DNA of 33,802 bases from assembly GCA_023432995.1 (NCBI GenBank), contig JAEZES010000257.1:1-33802 (forward strand), in the 5' to 3' direction. The notes under the pieces were generated by a model that saw only the letters and a program-made list of their open reading frames with translations, was not told the DNA's origin and searched no databases. The translations under genes were made by a program, and so were the position numbers. Every line of letters begins with the position of its first letter. The stretch's first letter is position 1. Origin of the DNA: Pseudomonadota bacterium. Its GTDB lineage: Bacteria > Pseudomonadota > Alphaproteobacteria > Sphingomonadales > Sphingomonadaceae. Positions 22,307-32,381 of the stretch are shown in pieces.

Positions 22307-23455
22307 TTACTCTCCCGGCTCGAGCTCGAGCGCCACGGTGCGCTGCTCGCCGGCCCGCAGCAGGGTCAGCTCGACCCGCTGGCCGATGCGGTAGTCGTCG
22401 AGCCGCGCGAGCAGGTCGCCGACGCGCGAGACCGGCCGGCCGTTGAGCGCCACGATCACGTCGCCCGGAACCACGCCGCGCGCCGTACGCGACGCGGGCA
22501 CCAGCCCCGCGCGGGCGGCGGCCGAGCCGGGCTCGACCCTGAGCACGAACACGCCGTCGATGCCCGAGGCGCGCTTGAAGCGGTCGTTGACGCCTTCTTC
22601 GCTGTCGATCCCGAGGGTCGGCCGCGTATAACGCCCGTTGGCGATCAGCTGCGGCACGACACGCATCACCGTGTCGACCGGCACCGCGAAACCGATCCCG
22701 GCCGAGGCGCCCGACGGGCTGTAGATCGCGGTGTTGATGCCGATCAGCCGCCCGGCGGAATCGAGCAGCGGCCCGCCCGAGTTGCCCGGGTTGATCGCCG
22801 CATCGGTCTGGATCAGGTGGTGGATGTCGGGCCCGTTCTCGTTCGGCAGCGAGCGGTCGAGCGCCGAGACGATGCCCTTGGTCAGCGTCCAGTCGAGCCC
22901 GAACGGGTTGCCGATCGCGAACACGTTCTGCCCGACCTGGAGATCGTGGCTGGTGCCGACCGGCACGCGTGCCGGGGCGGTGAAGTCGGCCCCGCCGATC
23001 TTGAGCACTGCGAGGTCGTGCTGCGGGCTGACCCCGACCAGGCTGGCGCTGAACTCGCGACCGTCGGCCAGCTGGATCTGCGCGGACGAGGCGCCCTGGA
23101 TCACGTGGTAGTTGGTGACGATGTGCCCGGCCTCGTCCCACACCAGACCCGAGCCCGAACCGCGCGGCACGCTGTAGACGTTGCGCGTCCAGAAATCGGC
23201 CACCTGCTGGCGGGTGGTGATGAAGACGACCGATTCGCGCGCGTTGCGGAACAGCTCGATCGTCGCCCGCTCGTCGGCGGCGAGGTCGCCGCGCGCGACG
23301 ACCGTCGGCGGCGGCGGCGCGGCCGCGGGCGCGGTCTGCATCAGGTAGAGCGAAGCGGCGGCGGTGAGGAGTAGGATGTTCATGATCACCAGTACGACGA
23401 TCGTCGTTCGCGCGGGGCGTCCGAATGGAGGCTGAACGGATGGCATGGACAGCAT
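22307..23455 (-). CDS. HtrA/DegP-type serine protease with one PDZ domain
   Basis: The protein has 382 residues. A single membrane segment at 17-40 (TTIVVLVIMNILLLTAAASL) anchors it in the inner membrane with a Pro-rich linker. The trypsin-like domain holds the triad His117 (TNYHVI), Asp147 (QHDLAVLKI) and Ser226 (NPGNSGGPLL). One PDZ domain lies at about 285-380 (GVFVLRVEPGSAAARAGLVP; PGDVIVALNGRPVSRVGDLL). One PDZ plus one anchor is the DegS-like plan rather than the two-PDZ DegP plan. It degrades misfolded or regulatory envelope proteins in the periplasm. Start may be at Met1 or Met4; neither has a strong ribosome binding site. It is divergent from the small membrane protein at 23524. Confidence 0.93.
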   Translation of the reverse strand: MLSMPSVQPPFGRPARTTIVVLVIMNILLLTAAASLYLMQTAPAAAPPPPTVVARGDLAADERATIELFRNARESVVFITTRQQVADFWTRNVYSVPRGSGSGLVWDEAGHIVTNYHVIQGASSAQIQLADGREFSASLVGVSPQHDLAVLKIGGADFTAPARVPVGTSHDLQVGQNVFAIGNPFGLDWTLTKGIVSALDRSLPNENGPDIHHLIQTDAAINPGNSGGPLLDSAGRLIGINTAIYSPSGASAGIGFAVPVDTVMRVVPQLIANGRYTRPTLGIDSEEGVNDRFKRASGIDGVFVLRVEPGSAAARAGLVPASRTARGVVPGDVIVALNGRPVSRVGDLLARLDDYRIGQRVELTLLRAGEQRTVALELEPGE

Positions 23456-23523
23456 CTAGGAATTCGCTGGCCCTGGCGGCAAGAGGCGGTGACGTTGCAT
23501 CGCGGATCGACTAGCCTCGCCCC

Positions 23524-23808
23524 GTGCGGCTGTTCCGGATCCTGTTCGCGTTCGACGCGCTGGCGCTGCTGGTGCTGCTGTACTTCTTCGCCGAGGGCCT
23601 CGGCTCGGCGTCGCCGGGCAGCGGCTACATGGAAGCCTGGGTGCCGCTGCTGCTGGTGCCGGCTGCGGTCCTGGTCGGGGCCTGGGCCCTGCACGGCAAG
23701 GGCCGGACCCGTACCGCGAACGTGCTGCTCGGCGTGCTCGCCGCCCCGTTCGTGCTGTACTTGCTGTTCGTCGGCCTGTTCATCGTGCTGCAGCCCGACA
23801 TGCGGTGA
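23524..23808 (+). CDS. Small three-helix membrane protein, unknown function
   Basis: The protein has 94 residues from GTG (VRLFRILFAFDALALLVLL). Three membrane helices are seen: 3-22, 38-57 (AWVPLLLVPAAVLVGAWAL) and 68-90 (LLGVLAAPFVLYLLFVGLFI). The ribosome binding site is weak. It has no recognised domain. It is convergent with the GST gene and divergent from the protease gene, with only 68 bases between starts. Confidence 0.72.
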   Translation: MRLFRILFAFDALALLVLLYFFAEGLGSASPGSGYMEAWVPLLLVPAAVLVGAWALHGKGRTRTANVLLGVLAAPFVLYLLFVGLFIVLQPDMR

Positions 23809-23859
23809 CCGCCGCGGACCCGCGAGGGGCGGCAGGCGATCCACCTTGCGACGCCCACG

Positions 23860-24468
23860 CTAGCGCGCCGCCGCGCGCTCGAACGCAGGCCGCGCCTGCA
23901 ACCGGTCGCGGTAAGCGGCGACGTGGCCGGGAAGCTCGATCTCGAGCCGGGCAAATGCGGCCAGCACGAAGGAATAGCCGATCGAAATGTCGGCAATGGT
24001 GAACTTGTCCCCGGTGACCCATTCGCGCCCGTCGGCGAGGTGGTCGTCGAGGAACGCGAGGCGCCGCGCGAGCAGCGCGAGCTGGTCGGCAATCGTCGCG
24101 TTGCTCTGCTCGCCGGTGAGGATTCGCGTGCGGAAGATGGTCCCCATCGGCGTGGCCAGGTCGGCCTCGCCGAAGTGGAGGAATTGCAGGTGCTCGGCAT
24201 AGGCCGCCGGGTCCGGGTTCGGCCCGGTGGTGATCGACAGCGACGCCGGGATCCGCCGCCCGGTGATGTACTGCAGGATCGCCAGGCTCTCGAACAGGCG
24301 GATGCCGGCGTCGTCGATCGCCGGCACGCAGCCGAGCGGGTTCACCTGCCGGAAGCTCTCGGGCAGCGGGATCGCCATCGTCTGGAGCCGGTAGTCCTCG
24401 CCGAGTTCCTCCATCAGCCAGACCACGCGCATCGAGCGCGAATGGGGGACGTGGTAGATCGTGATCAT
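23860..24468 (-). CDS. Glutathione S-transferase family protein
   Basis: The protein has 202 residues. GGGAGGAG stands before ATG. The N-terminal thioredoxin-like domain runs to about 80 (ITIYHVPHSRSMRVVWLMEE; NPLGCVPAIDDAGIRLFESL, where VPAI cis-Pro and ES bind glutathione), and the helical domain follows (EHLQFLHFGEADLATPMGTI; KFTIADISIGYSFVLAAF). A Ser early in HSRSMR is the likely catalytic residue. It is cytoplasmic and could detoxify or isomerise an electrophile, as many sphingomonad GSTs in aromatic degradation do. Substrate unknown. Confidence 0.92.
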   Translation of the reverse strand: MITIYHVPHSRSMRVVWLMEELGEDYRLQTMAIPLPESFRQVNPLGCVPAIDDAGIRLFESLAILQYITGRRIPASLSITTGPNPDPAAYAEHLQFLHFGEADLATPMGTIFRTRILTGEQSNATIADQLALLARRLAFLDDHLADGREWVTGDKFTIADISIGYSFVLAAFARLEIELPGHVAAYRDRLQARPAFERAAAR

Positions 24469-24526
24469 GAGCGCGCTCCTCCCGGGGCGGCCCCGGCGGC
24501 GATATCGAGCCTGCAGGCGGCTCGCC

Positions 24527-25444
24527 TCACGGCTGCACGATCCCCTCGGCGATCGGCCAGCCGCCGAGGTCGAGCTCGGGCGGGAACAGCCGGATCCAGG
24601 CTTCGACCATGTGGATCTGCCCGTCGTAGACCTTGAACATCTCCCACGCGGTCAGCCTGTCCGAGCCCGGGCCGCGCGCGTTCCACGAGAGCCGCATCAT
24701 CACGATGCCCATGCGCTCGTCGACCACGACGTCGCGCACGGTGACCCGGCCGAGGGTCTTGAAGATCGCCAGCGACTGGTTGCCGATGTCGGCGCAGCCC
24801 GGCGCGAAGGCGCACCCCGGCCCGGCCATCAGAGCGCCGTTCTCGAACCGATAGGCGGTTGGAGCGAACGGCGTGCCGATGGCGGCGAAGGTCTCGGCGT
24901 TGCTCAACCCGCGCGGGTAGTACATCGCGATGCGGATGGCCTCGTCGCGGGTCTCGAGCTGCTCGGGCCGCGGCGCCAGGTTCATCGCAAGGGCGGGCGC
25001 GCCGCCGAGGCCGTCGACGTTGAACAAGAGCCCGTCGGCCCGGCTGCGCGTCGCCACCAGCTCGAGCTCGCTGAGCCGCGCCTCGCCGTCGACCTTGGCG
25101 CGCACCACCAGGATCACCGGCGCGCCCGATTCCTCGACCATCGCCCCGGTGACGACCTCGCCCGCGCGCTCGTCGATCACGTCCTGGCGATAGCCGCGCA
25201 GCCTGGTGACCGTGCGCACGAGGCCGACCTGGGCCAGCGGCTTCTCGACCCCGTCCTCGGTCACGCGCAGGTTGCCGGCGACGGCCAGCTTGCCGACGTC
25301 GTCGTGTATCAGCGCGTGGAGCACTTCGGTGACTTTGCCGCGCAGGCACTCGCGGTCGCAGTCCGGCGCCGGTTGCGCGAGCGCCGGCTGCGCCGCGAAC
25401 GCGGCGGACGAAACGATCAGGCACAGGGCCAGGATAAGTCTCAA
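24527..25444 (-). CDS. Exported DUF8021-like protein (third paralogue)
   Basis: The protein has 305 residues from a TTG start (LRLILALCLIVSSAAFAAQP), placed after GGGGGAGA and followed directly by a signal peptide; longer readings upstream lose this. The mature part opens CDRECLRGKVTEVLHALIHD, then NLRVTEDGVEKPLAQVGLVR and VILVVRAKVDGEARLSELEL, the same plan as the gene at 16758 (CxxxCLxGxVxxxL, then VRxTExGVExPL). A second half (EAIRIAMYYPRGLSNAETFA; YRFENGALMAGPGCAFAPGC; IVMMRLSWNARGPGSDRLT; WEMFKVYDGQIHMVEAWIRL) repeats the fold. Periplasmic; chemistry unknown. It lies 58 bases downstream... of no same-strand gene on its 5' side, and precedes the GST gene by 58 bases, so the two may be cotranscribed. 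Confidence 0.82.
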   Translation of the reverse strand: MRLILALCLIVSSAAFAAQPALAQPAPDCDRECLRGKVTEVLHALIHDDVGKLAVAGNLRVTEDGVEKPLAQVGLVRTVTRLRGYRQDVIDERAGEVVTGAMVEESGAPVILVVRAKVDGEARLSELELVATRSRADGLLFNVDGLGGAPALAMNLAPRPEQLETRDEAIRIAMYYPRGLSNAETFAAIGTPFAPTAYRFENGALMAGPGCAFAPGCADIGNQSLAIFKTLGRVTVRDVVVDERMGIVMMRLSWNARGPGSDRLTAWEMFKVYDGQIHMVEAWIRLFPPELDLGGWPIAEGIVQP

Positions 25445-25863
25445 GGCGTGTCTCCCCCGGTGGACGCGCGCGGCGCGCGGCCGGACCCGTATAGCGGTTC
25501 GCACCGCCTCGTCATCCCCGCGGACGGGCCGCACCGCGGCGCGAATGGTCCCAATGGTCGCACTGGCCATGAGGCCGGCGACAGCTTGCGATCCGGCCCT
25601 TCGACTGTCGCCGGGTGGGGGTACGGGGCGCGGACGATGGCAGGAGGCGAGTCGGGTGTCATCCGACAGGATAGACCCCATTTGCGCGCCTGTAGGAAAG
25701 TGGTTTTTCGCCGGCGGAGAACCGAAGCGGCGCTTGCGCCCGCGCCCTGCTTCCAGAGTGGCGCCACCTGTCGGCGCCGAATTTCGCAGCCGAGAATGGC
25801 CTAGGCAGCCGTCGCTTTCTTTAGCAAAAGGACAACCGTGCGGCGGCAAGGAGTCGAGGGTTA
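25445..25863. other. Noncoding stretch between divergent genes, 419 bases
   Basis: The minus-strand frame is open through most of this stretch but its codons look unlike protein and it has no ribosome binding site. A partial REP-like sequence (GTCATCCCCGCG) lies at 25511-25522 and a TGGCGCCA palindrome near 25762. The right end (about 25690-25700, GTGGTTTTTC, and 25817-25830, CTTTCTTTAGC) is less GC-rich and may hold the promoter of the gene at 25864. Confidence 0.45.
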
Positions 25864-26520
25864 GTGCGTTGTCCCGAATGCTCTGCCGACGTCTCCGCGC
25901 TGCGGGAGTTTTGCCCGATTTGCGGGGCCGCGATGGACCCCGGCGTTCGGGGGAGCTTTCTGCGAGGGACCGGCGGGCGAACGGCCGACGGTCGCAAGGG
26001 TAGCGGCAAGGCCTTGCTGATCGGCGGCGCCTGCGCCGTTCTCCTGGGGCTGGGTTTGGCCGGCCAGTCCAACGGGTTGTGGGACCCGCCGATCACCATC
26101 GGCTCCGACGAGCGGCCCCAGGCGCGCGGCCCGGCAACGATCGAGGCGGAGGCGTTGCACCAGGCCTATGCCGACGACCCGCGCGCCGCAGCCGAACGGT
26201 TCGGGGGCCGCGAGATGGTCGTCAGCGGAGAGTTCCTGCGGATCGTGCCCGACGGCTACGGCAGCCTCGACCTGCGCCTGAAGACTTCCAATCCGGACGA
26301 GCAGCTGGGCGTCGACGTCGCCCAGCTGGCGATCGAGGACGCCAAGCGGCTCGTGCCGGGTCAGCGGGTGACGGTCAGTTGCCAGCAGATGGGCTCGGGC
26401 GGCGACGAGCTGTGGGTGCAGGACTGCGCCATCCAGCGGGAAGGCGACGCGCCCCTGCCTCCTCCGGCGCCTGTCCCCGACATCCCGGAACAGGATGAAC
26501 AGGGCGGCGATTCGGGTTAG
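25864..26520 (+). CDS. Zinc-ribbon, membrane-anchored protein with OB-fold-like domain
   Basis: The protein has 218 residues from GTG (VRCPECSADVSALREFCPIC); AAGGAG lies some 14 bases upstream. Cys3, Cys6, Cys17 and Cys20 form a CxxC-CxxC zinc ribbon. One membrane segment spans about 49-67 (ALLIGGACAVLLGLGLAG). Residues 95-195 (LHQAYADDPRAAAERFGGRE; MVVSGEFLRI; LVPGQRVTVSCQQMGSGGDE; LWVQDCAIQR) match the tRNA_anti-like (OB-fold) pattern seen in exported or membrane proteins: a YxxN/D-AA helix then an F-x-G-x-x-V strand. The C-terminus is Pro/acid rich. The zinc ribbon should be cytoplasmic and the OB-like domain periplasmic. Function unknown. Confidence 0.82.
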   Translation: MRCPECSADVSALREFCPICGAAMDPGVRGSFLRGTGGRTADGRKGSGKALLIGGACAVLLGLGLAGQSNGLWDPPITIGSDERPQARGPATIEAEALHQAYADDPRAAAERFGGREMVVSGEFLRIVPDGYGSLDLRLKTSNPDEQLGVDVAQLAIEDAKRLVPGQRVTVSCQQMGSGGDELWVQDCAIQREGDAPLPPPAPVPDIPEQDEQGGDSG

Positions 26521-26584
26521 ACCCGGGTCCGGCGTTCCGGGCCTTCCGGTGGCTTCCCCTCAGGCCTGGCCTGCCCGGGTGGCT

Positions 26585-27229
26585 TCATCCGCGCAGGGCC
26601 GCGTCCCACGCGCTGTCCGTCTCGAGATCCGGATTGCGGGTGATGTTGACCGTCGCGCAGTGATGGTAGGAGAAGCCGCCCTCGGCGACGCCGGGGTGCT
26701 CGGCCATCCACTGGATCACCTGCACCACGCAGCCCTTGCAGTCGACGTTCGGGACCGTCAGGTCGGCCTCCCAGAACGTGCCCTGGGCCGGCCGTTCCGC
26801 GTGCACGAACAGCCCGTCGGCGAGCACCGGCGGCGCCGCCTCGGCGATCGCCGCCGAGACCGAGAGCGGCCCGCGCGGCCCCTCGCGGGTGACCGTCTCG
26901 GGATCGGCGGGGAGCTGTTCCGGCGAGCGCGCGAGGGCCACGCGGTAGTGCCCCGGATGATAGATCGCCTCGCGCAGCTTCAGGTGCAGCGTGCCGCCGC
27001 CCACGAGCTCGGTCACGGCCCCGGTCGGCGTGCCGGCATCCTGCGCGGAGCCGCCGCACGGGCCGAGCTTTTGCGGATCGCCGATCTGGTTCTGTTCGAG
27101 GCTCGCGGCCGGCGATTCCATGACGAAGTGGGCGCCGGCCGGTGCGAGCAGGAAGGCCGCCGAAAGCGCGGCAGCGGCGAAATAGCGCAGGCGCCGCGAT
27201 CCCCAAGCGGCCGGTACGATCGTATCCAT
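26585..27229 (-). CDS. Secreted LPMO-like copper protein (SCE4755 type)
   Basis: The protein has 214 residues starting at MDTIVPAAWG after GGGGGG. The signal peptide ends LLAPAGA and the mature chain begins with His34 (HFVMESPAAS), the key feature of lytic polysaccharide monooxygenases, where the N-terminal amine and His side chain hold copper. Other marks are GDPQKLGPCGG at 50-60, the pair His91/His94 in IYHPGHYRVAL, a CxxC in NVDCKGCVVQVIQWMAEH and YHHCATVNI at 188-196. GDPQK-PCGG, HPGHxRVAL and the late HC are as I recall for the SCE4755 family of LPMO-like proteins. Whether it cuts polysaccharide or serves copper binding or transfer is open. It stands alone on the minus strand. Confidence 0.8.
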   Translation of the reverse strand: MDTIVPAAWGSRRLRYFAAAALSAAFLLAPAGAHFVMESPAASLEQNQIGDPQKLGPCGGSAQDAGTPTGAVTELVGGGTLHLKLREAIYHPGHYRVALARSPEQLPADPETVTREGPRGPLSVSAAIAEAAPPVLADGLFVHAERPAQGTFWEADLTVPNVDCKGCVVQVIQWMAEHPGVAEGGFSYHHCATVNITRNPDLETDSAWDAALRG

Positions 27230-27395
27230 GCAAATCCCCCCAAGTGTCCGGCGTTGGTAGAGGCAAAGTTCGAGCCGCGACAAGGGGCCGCTTGTTCGAG
27301 GCGTGCAGGAAAGTCATTCTGGCGGGGCGACGGGGCAACTCCGCGCGATCTCGGCGGGCTCGCGCATGGCGCGCCGTCGCCGCAATCCCGACCGC

Positions 27396-28595
27396 TCAGG
27401 CTTGCCCCAGCTCGCGCAGCAGGCCGGTGAACCACGGCACCGACACGTCGAACGCCTTGCCGCCGGCGATCCGCTCGAACTCGATCGCCCGCAGCGTGCC
27501 GCCCCGCTCCTCGTCCTCGCCGACCACCCCGGACTCGCCCCGCAGCGCCGCATCCACCGCGTAAGCGGTGCACTTGCGGATCAGCGCGAGGTCGGCCGCG
27601 TTCGCCGGGGCCGAGCGCGAGAAGTAGCCGCTCTTCTGGACCAGCACCTTTTCGGCGCCGAGCTCGGCGGCGAACTGCCTGCCGAACCATTGCCCCGGGT
27701 CGACCTTGTCGAGCTTGACGTGCCCGAACGGGTCGCGCGGCACGTCCTCGCCCGCCGCCTCCATCGCGCCGACGATCTCGCCGACGCCGGCGCCCTCGGA
27801 GATGAACAGGTTGACGCCGTCCTGCTCGTCCATGATCGCACGCAGGCGCCGGGCCTCCTCGGCGATGTCGAACGGCCGCTCGGGCACGAACACGCCGTGG
27901 ACGTCCCAGCGCGCGGCGGAGTTCTCCTCCCACTCGGCGAACTGCGCCTCCTTGACCCACTGGTGGTGCGCGAGCGCGGTGGCCGCGGTGAGCCACCCGC
28001 AGTTGCGGCCCATCACCTCGTGGACCACGAGCATCCGCGGGTTCGCCGTATGCTCGGCGATCACGTTGCGGGCATAGAGCGCGCCCTGCTCGGCCGCGGT
28101 CCACGCCCCGAGCGACTGGCGGATGGGCACGACGTCGTTGTCGATGGTCTTGGGCAGCCCGACGACCGTCAGCTCGTAGCCATTGCTCCGCAGGTATGCC
28201 GCGAGGTCCGCGGCGGTGCCGTTGGTGTCGTCGCCGCCGATCGTGTGCAGCACGTCGACCCGGTCGCGGCTCAGCTGCTCGGCGGCCACGTGGAGCGGAT
28301 CCTGCCCGGGCTGGACCAGGCCCCGCCTGACGCAGTCGGCGACGTTGGTCAGCTTGACCCGGCTGTTGCCGATCGGGCTGCCCCCGAACGCGTGCAGCCG
28401 GCCCGCCGCCGCCCGCACCGCGTCGGTCACTTCGGCGAAATCGCCGGTGAGCAGGCCGGCGTAGCCGTTCTTGTAGGCGATGATCCGCACCCCGGGCGCG
28501 ACCTCGCCGTACCGCTCGATCAGCCCGCCGACCGCGGAGGACAGGCACGGCGCGAGGCCGCCGGCGGTGAGCAGGGCAACGGTGGTGACGGCCAT
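27396..28595 (-). CDS. pfp: 6-phosphofructokinase, pyrophosphate-dependent type
   Basis: The protein has 399 residues starting at MAVTTVALLTAGGLAPC; a longer reading to 28652 has no ribosome binding site. The active site shows GGDDTNG at 120-126; an Asp in place of the Gly that ATP-dependent enzymes carry here is the known marker of pyrophosphate use. PKTIDND at 149-155 provides the catalytic base, and MGRNCGW at 195-201 binds the sugar phosphate. It phosphorylates fructose 6-phosphate reversibly with PPi in the cytoplasm, in glycolysis and gluconeogenesis. It is divergent from the class I aldolase gene at 28788, its partner in the pathway. Phosphodonor assigned by motif only. Confidence 0.93.
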   Translation of the reverse strand: MAVTTVALLTAGGLAPCLSSAVGGLIERYGEVAPGVRIIAYKNGYAGLLTGDFAEVTDAVRAAAGRLHAFGGSPIGNSRVKLTNVADCVRRGLVQPGQDPLHVAAEQLSRDRVDVLHTIGGDDTNGTAADLAAYLRSNGYELTVVGLPKTIDNDVVPIRQSLGAWTAAEQGALYARNVIAEHTANPRMLVVHEVMGRNCGWLTAATALAHHQWVKEAQFAEWEENSAARWDVHGVFVPERPFDIAEEARRLRAIMDEQDGVNLFISEGAGVGEIVGAMEAAGEDVPRDPFGHVKLDKVDPGQWFGRQFAAELGAEKVLVQKSGYFSRSAPANAADLALIRKCTAYAVDAALRGESGVVGEDEERGGTLRAIEFERIAGGKAFDVSVPWFTGLLRELGQA

Positions 28596-28787
28596 CGGCG
28601 CACTCTGCCAAGTTGTGGCGGCCGACGCCAGACCATCCCGGCCGAGTGCCACAGTCCCGCGCGCCGGCCGCCCGCGCGAAGGCGCCGGCGACCGATTGCC
28701 AGCCCCAGCGCCCGCTGTAAAAAGGACCGCGCCGCAACAAGACAGCGCCGCGGATCACCCGCACCAGCAGTCCCGGGAGAGCAGGAA

Positions 28788-29687
28788 ATGGACCACCAGG
28801 AAATGTCGCGCCGCATCCGCGAGGCAAACGGCTTCATCGCCGCGCTCGACCAGTCCGGCGGCTCGACGCCCAAGGCGCTGGCGGGATACGGCGTCGCGCC
28901 CGGGAGCTGGGCCGACGACGCCGAGATGTTCGAGCTGATCCACCGGATGCGCTGCCGCATCATCACCTCGCCGGCGTTCACCGGCGACAAGGTGCTCGGG
29001 GCGATCCTGTTCGAGCGCACGATGGACGGCTCGGTCGACGGCCAATCCGTGCCGCAGGCCCTGATCGATCGCCGCGTGATCCCGTTCGTCAAGGTCGACC
29101 AGGGCCTCGAGGAAGAGCGCGACGGCGCCCAGCTGATGAAGCCCATGCCCGGGCTCGATTCCCTGCTGGCCCGCGCGAAGGCCCTCGGGGTGTTCGGCAC
29201 CAAGATGCGCTCCGTGATCAAGGCCGCCAACCGCGCCGGCATTGCCCGGATCGTCGCCCAGCAGGTCGAGATCGGCCGGCAGATCGGCGCCGCCGGCCTG
29301 ATGCCGATCCTCGAGCCCGAGTACGACATCGGCGCCGCCGACCGGGCCGCGGGCGAGGCCATCCTGCTCGACGAGCTGACGCAGGCGCTGGCGGGCCTTC
29401 CCGGCGGCGAGCAGGTCATGCTCAAGCTGTCGATCCCGGCGCAGCCGAACCTCTACCGCGACCTCGTGCGCCATCCCGCCGTCGCGCGCGTGGTGGCGCT
29501 TTCAGGGGGCTATTCGCGGGCTGAGGCCTGCGCGGAGCTGGCCAGGAACGAAGGCATGATCGCCAGCTTCAGCCGGGCGCTGCTCTCGGACTTGCGCGCG
29601 ACGATGGACGACGAGGAATTCGACAGGGCGCTGGGGGAGGCGATCGACGAGATCTATCGTGCCAGCAGCGTCAAGACAGCTGCCTAG
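28788..29687 (+). CDS. Class I fructose-bisphosphate aldolase
   Basis: The protein has 299 residues from ATG after GGGAGAGCAGG. Class I features are FIAALDQSGGSTPKALAGYG at 16-35, FVKVDQG with Lys102, ILEPEYD at 174-180, the Schiff-base candidate Lys213 in VMLKLSIP, and the phosphate loop SGGYSR at 239-244. It splits fructose 1,6-bisphosphate to dihydroxyacetone phosphate and glyceraldehyde 3-phosphate, without metal. Length fits the short bacterial class I form. It is divergent from the phosphofructokinase gene, with 192 bases between starts, so one regulatory region could serve both. Confidence 0.93.
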   Translation: MDHQEMSRRIREANGFIAALDQSGGSTPKALAGYGVAPGSWADDAEMFELIHRMRCRIITSPAFTGDKVLGAILFERTMDGSVDGQSVPQALIDRRVIPFVKVDQGLEEERDGAQLMKPMPGLDSLLARAKALGVFGTKMRSVIKAANRAGIARIVAQQVEIGRQIGAAGLMPILEPEYDIGAADRAAGEAILLDELTQALAGLPGGEQVMLKLSIPAQPNLYRDLVRHPAVARVVALSGGYSRAEACAELARNEGMIASFSRALLSDLRATMDDEEFDRALGEAIDEIYRASSVKTAA

Positions 29688-29728
29688 GACTGGCCTGGGC
29701 CCGCCCCAAGCCACGGTCCCCTTCCGGG

Positions 29729-29797
29729 TTACGGTGACAGTGCACTAATCTTGAGGCGTTGGAGTTGAGAGCACTGTCACCGCAATCTTCACCGTAA
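29729..29797. repeat. Nested inverted repeats in intergenic gap
   Basis: TTACGGTGACAGTGC on the left has two matching right arms: GCACTGTCACCG at 29771-29782 (12 bases, perfect with 29732-29743) and TCACCGTAA at 29789-29797 (perfect with 29729-29737). The two stems overlap on the left and so compete. The element lies between the aldolase stop and the convergent Gfa-like gene. It may act as a terminator or be a mobile-type intergenic repeat; TTACGGTGACAGTGCAC resembles dispersed repeats I recall from other bacteria. Confidence 0.7.
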
Positions 29798-29851
29798 GCC
29801 TTCAGCGTAATCCCGATTCGCGCGACCACACTCCGATCCTTGCGGTCCGAT

Positions 29852-30255
29852 CTAGGCGCGTTGCTCGAACTGCGGCAGGTCGTCCGCGATCCGATCCCAG
29901 CGGGCTTTCGAGCCGACCCACACGTGCGCGACGATCTCGGCCGTCGCCTCGCGGTCGAGCGTGCCGAGGCGGATGCGGACATGCTCGGGATCGCTGTCGA
30001 CGCGGGCGAATACGGGCGAGCCGCAGGTCCCGCAGAAGTGGCGCTTGGCGCCCGGGGTGCTCTCGAAATGCCGCAGCGTACCGGCGTCGCGCACCACGGC
30101 GAACCGCTCGACCGGGACCTTGCAGTTGGCCGAATAGGCGCTGCCGTTGGCGCGGCGGCAGACGTCGCAGTGGCACAGGCGGACGTTTTCGAGCGGGCCG
30201 GTGACGGTGAAGCGGAACGCGCCGCACAGGCACTGGCCCGGGATCGCGGGCGCGC

Positions 30256-30259
<4 letters not shown>
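29852..30259 (-). CDS. Gfa-family (glutathione-dependent formaldehyde-activating-like) zinc protein
   Basis: The protein has 135 residues. Seven Cys ligands for two zinc sites are present: Cys10 and Cys12 (GQCLCGA), Cys29, Cys31 and Cys34 (LCHCDVCRR), and Cys76 and Cys79 (HFCGTCGSPVF). The motif order is that of the Gfa/CENP-V fold. The ATG overlaps the TGA of the acetyl-CoA synthetase gene (ATGA), so they are cotranslated. Family members bind glutathione or S-hydroxymethylglutathione; most have no proven reaction. Cytoplasmic. The link to acetyl-CoA synthesis is by context only. Confidence 0.92.
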
Positions 30260-32199
<1,940 letters not shown>

Positions 32200-32313
32200 G
32201 AGCTCTCTCCCATGGGTGCAACTTGCGTTGCCGCCTCGCTACGCTTGCCGGGCGGCGGGAGTAAAGAGGGAGCGGCCCTTTCCCCATCGGGGGGGAATAG
32301 GGGGAGGAAAAAG

Positions 32314-32377
32314 GAGGGACAGTCCCCATTTTTCGCAGCGGCGTCCGCACCCCACCCGAAAAGAGGGACTGTCCCTC
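32314..32377. repeat. Inverted pair of GGGACAGTCCC repeats
   Basis: The left unit GAGGGACAGTCCCC followed by ATTTTTCG (32314-32335) faces the right unit CGAAAAGAGGGACTGTCCCTC (32357-32377). Each unit is almost palindromic by itself (GGGAC-A-GTCCC), and the two are mutual reverse complements apart from small changes. The pair ends four bases after the stop of the MarR-type gene, so it also sits where a terminator is expected, ahead of the acetyl-CoA synthetase promoter. The AGGGACAGTCCC form recalls REP-like intergenic repeats. Confidence 0.75.
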
Positions 32378-32381
32378 TATT

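Noticed and set aside
25445..25849. 135-codon upstream extension of the DUF8021-like gene
   Set aside because: It would bury the signal peptide inside the protein, and TTG at 25444 has its own ribosome binding site.
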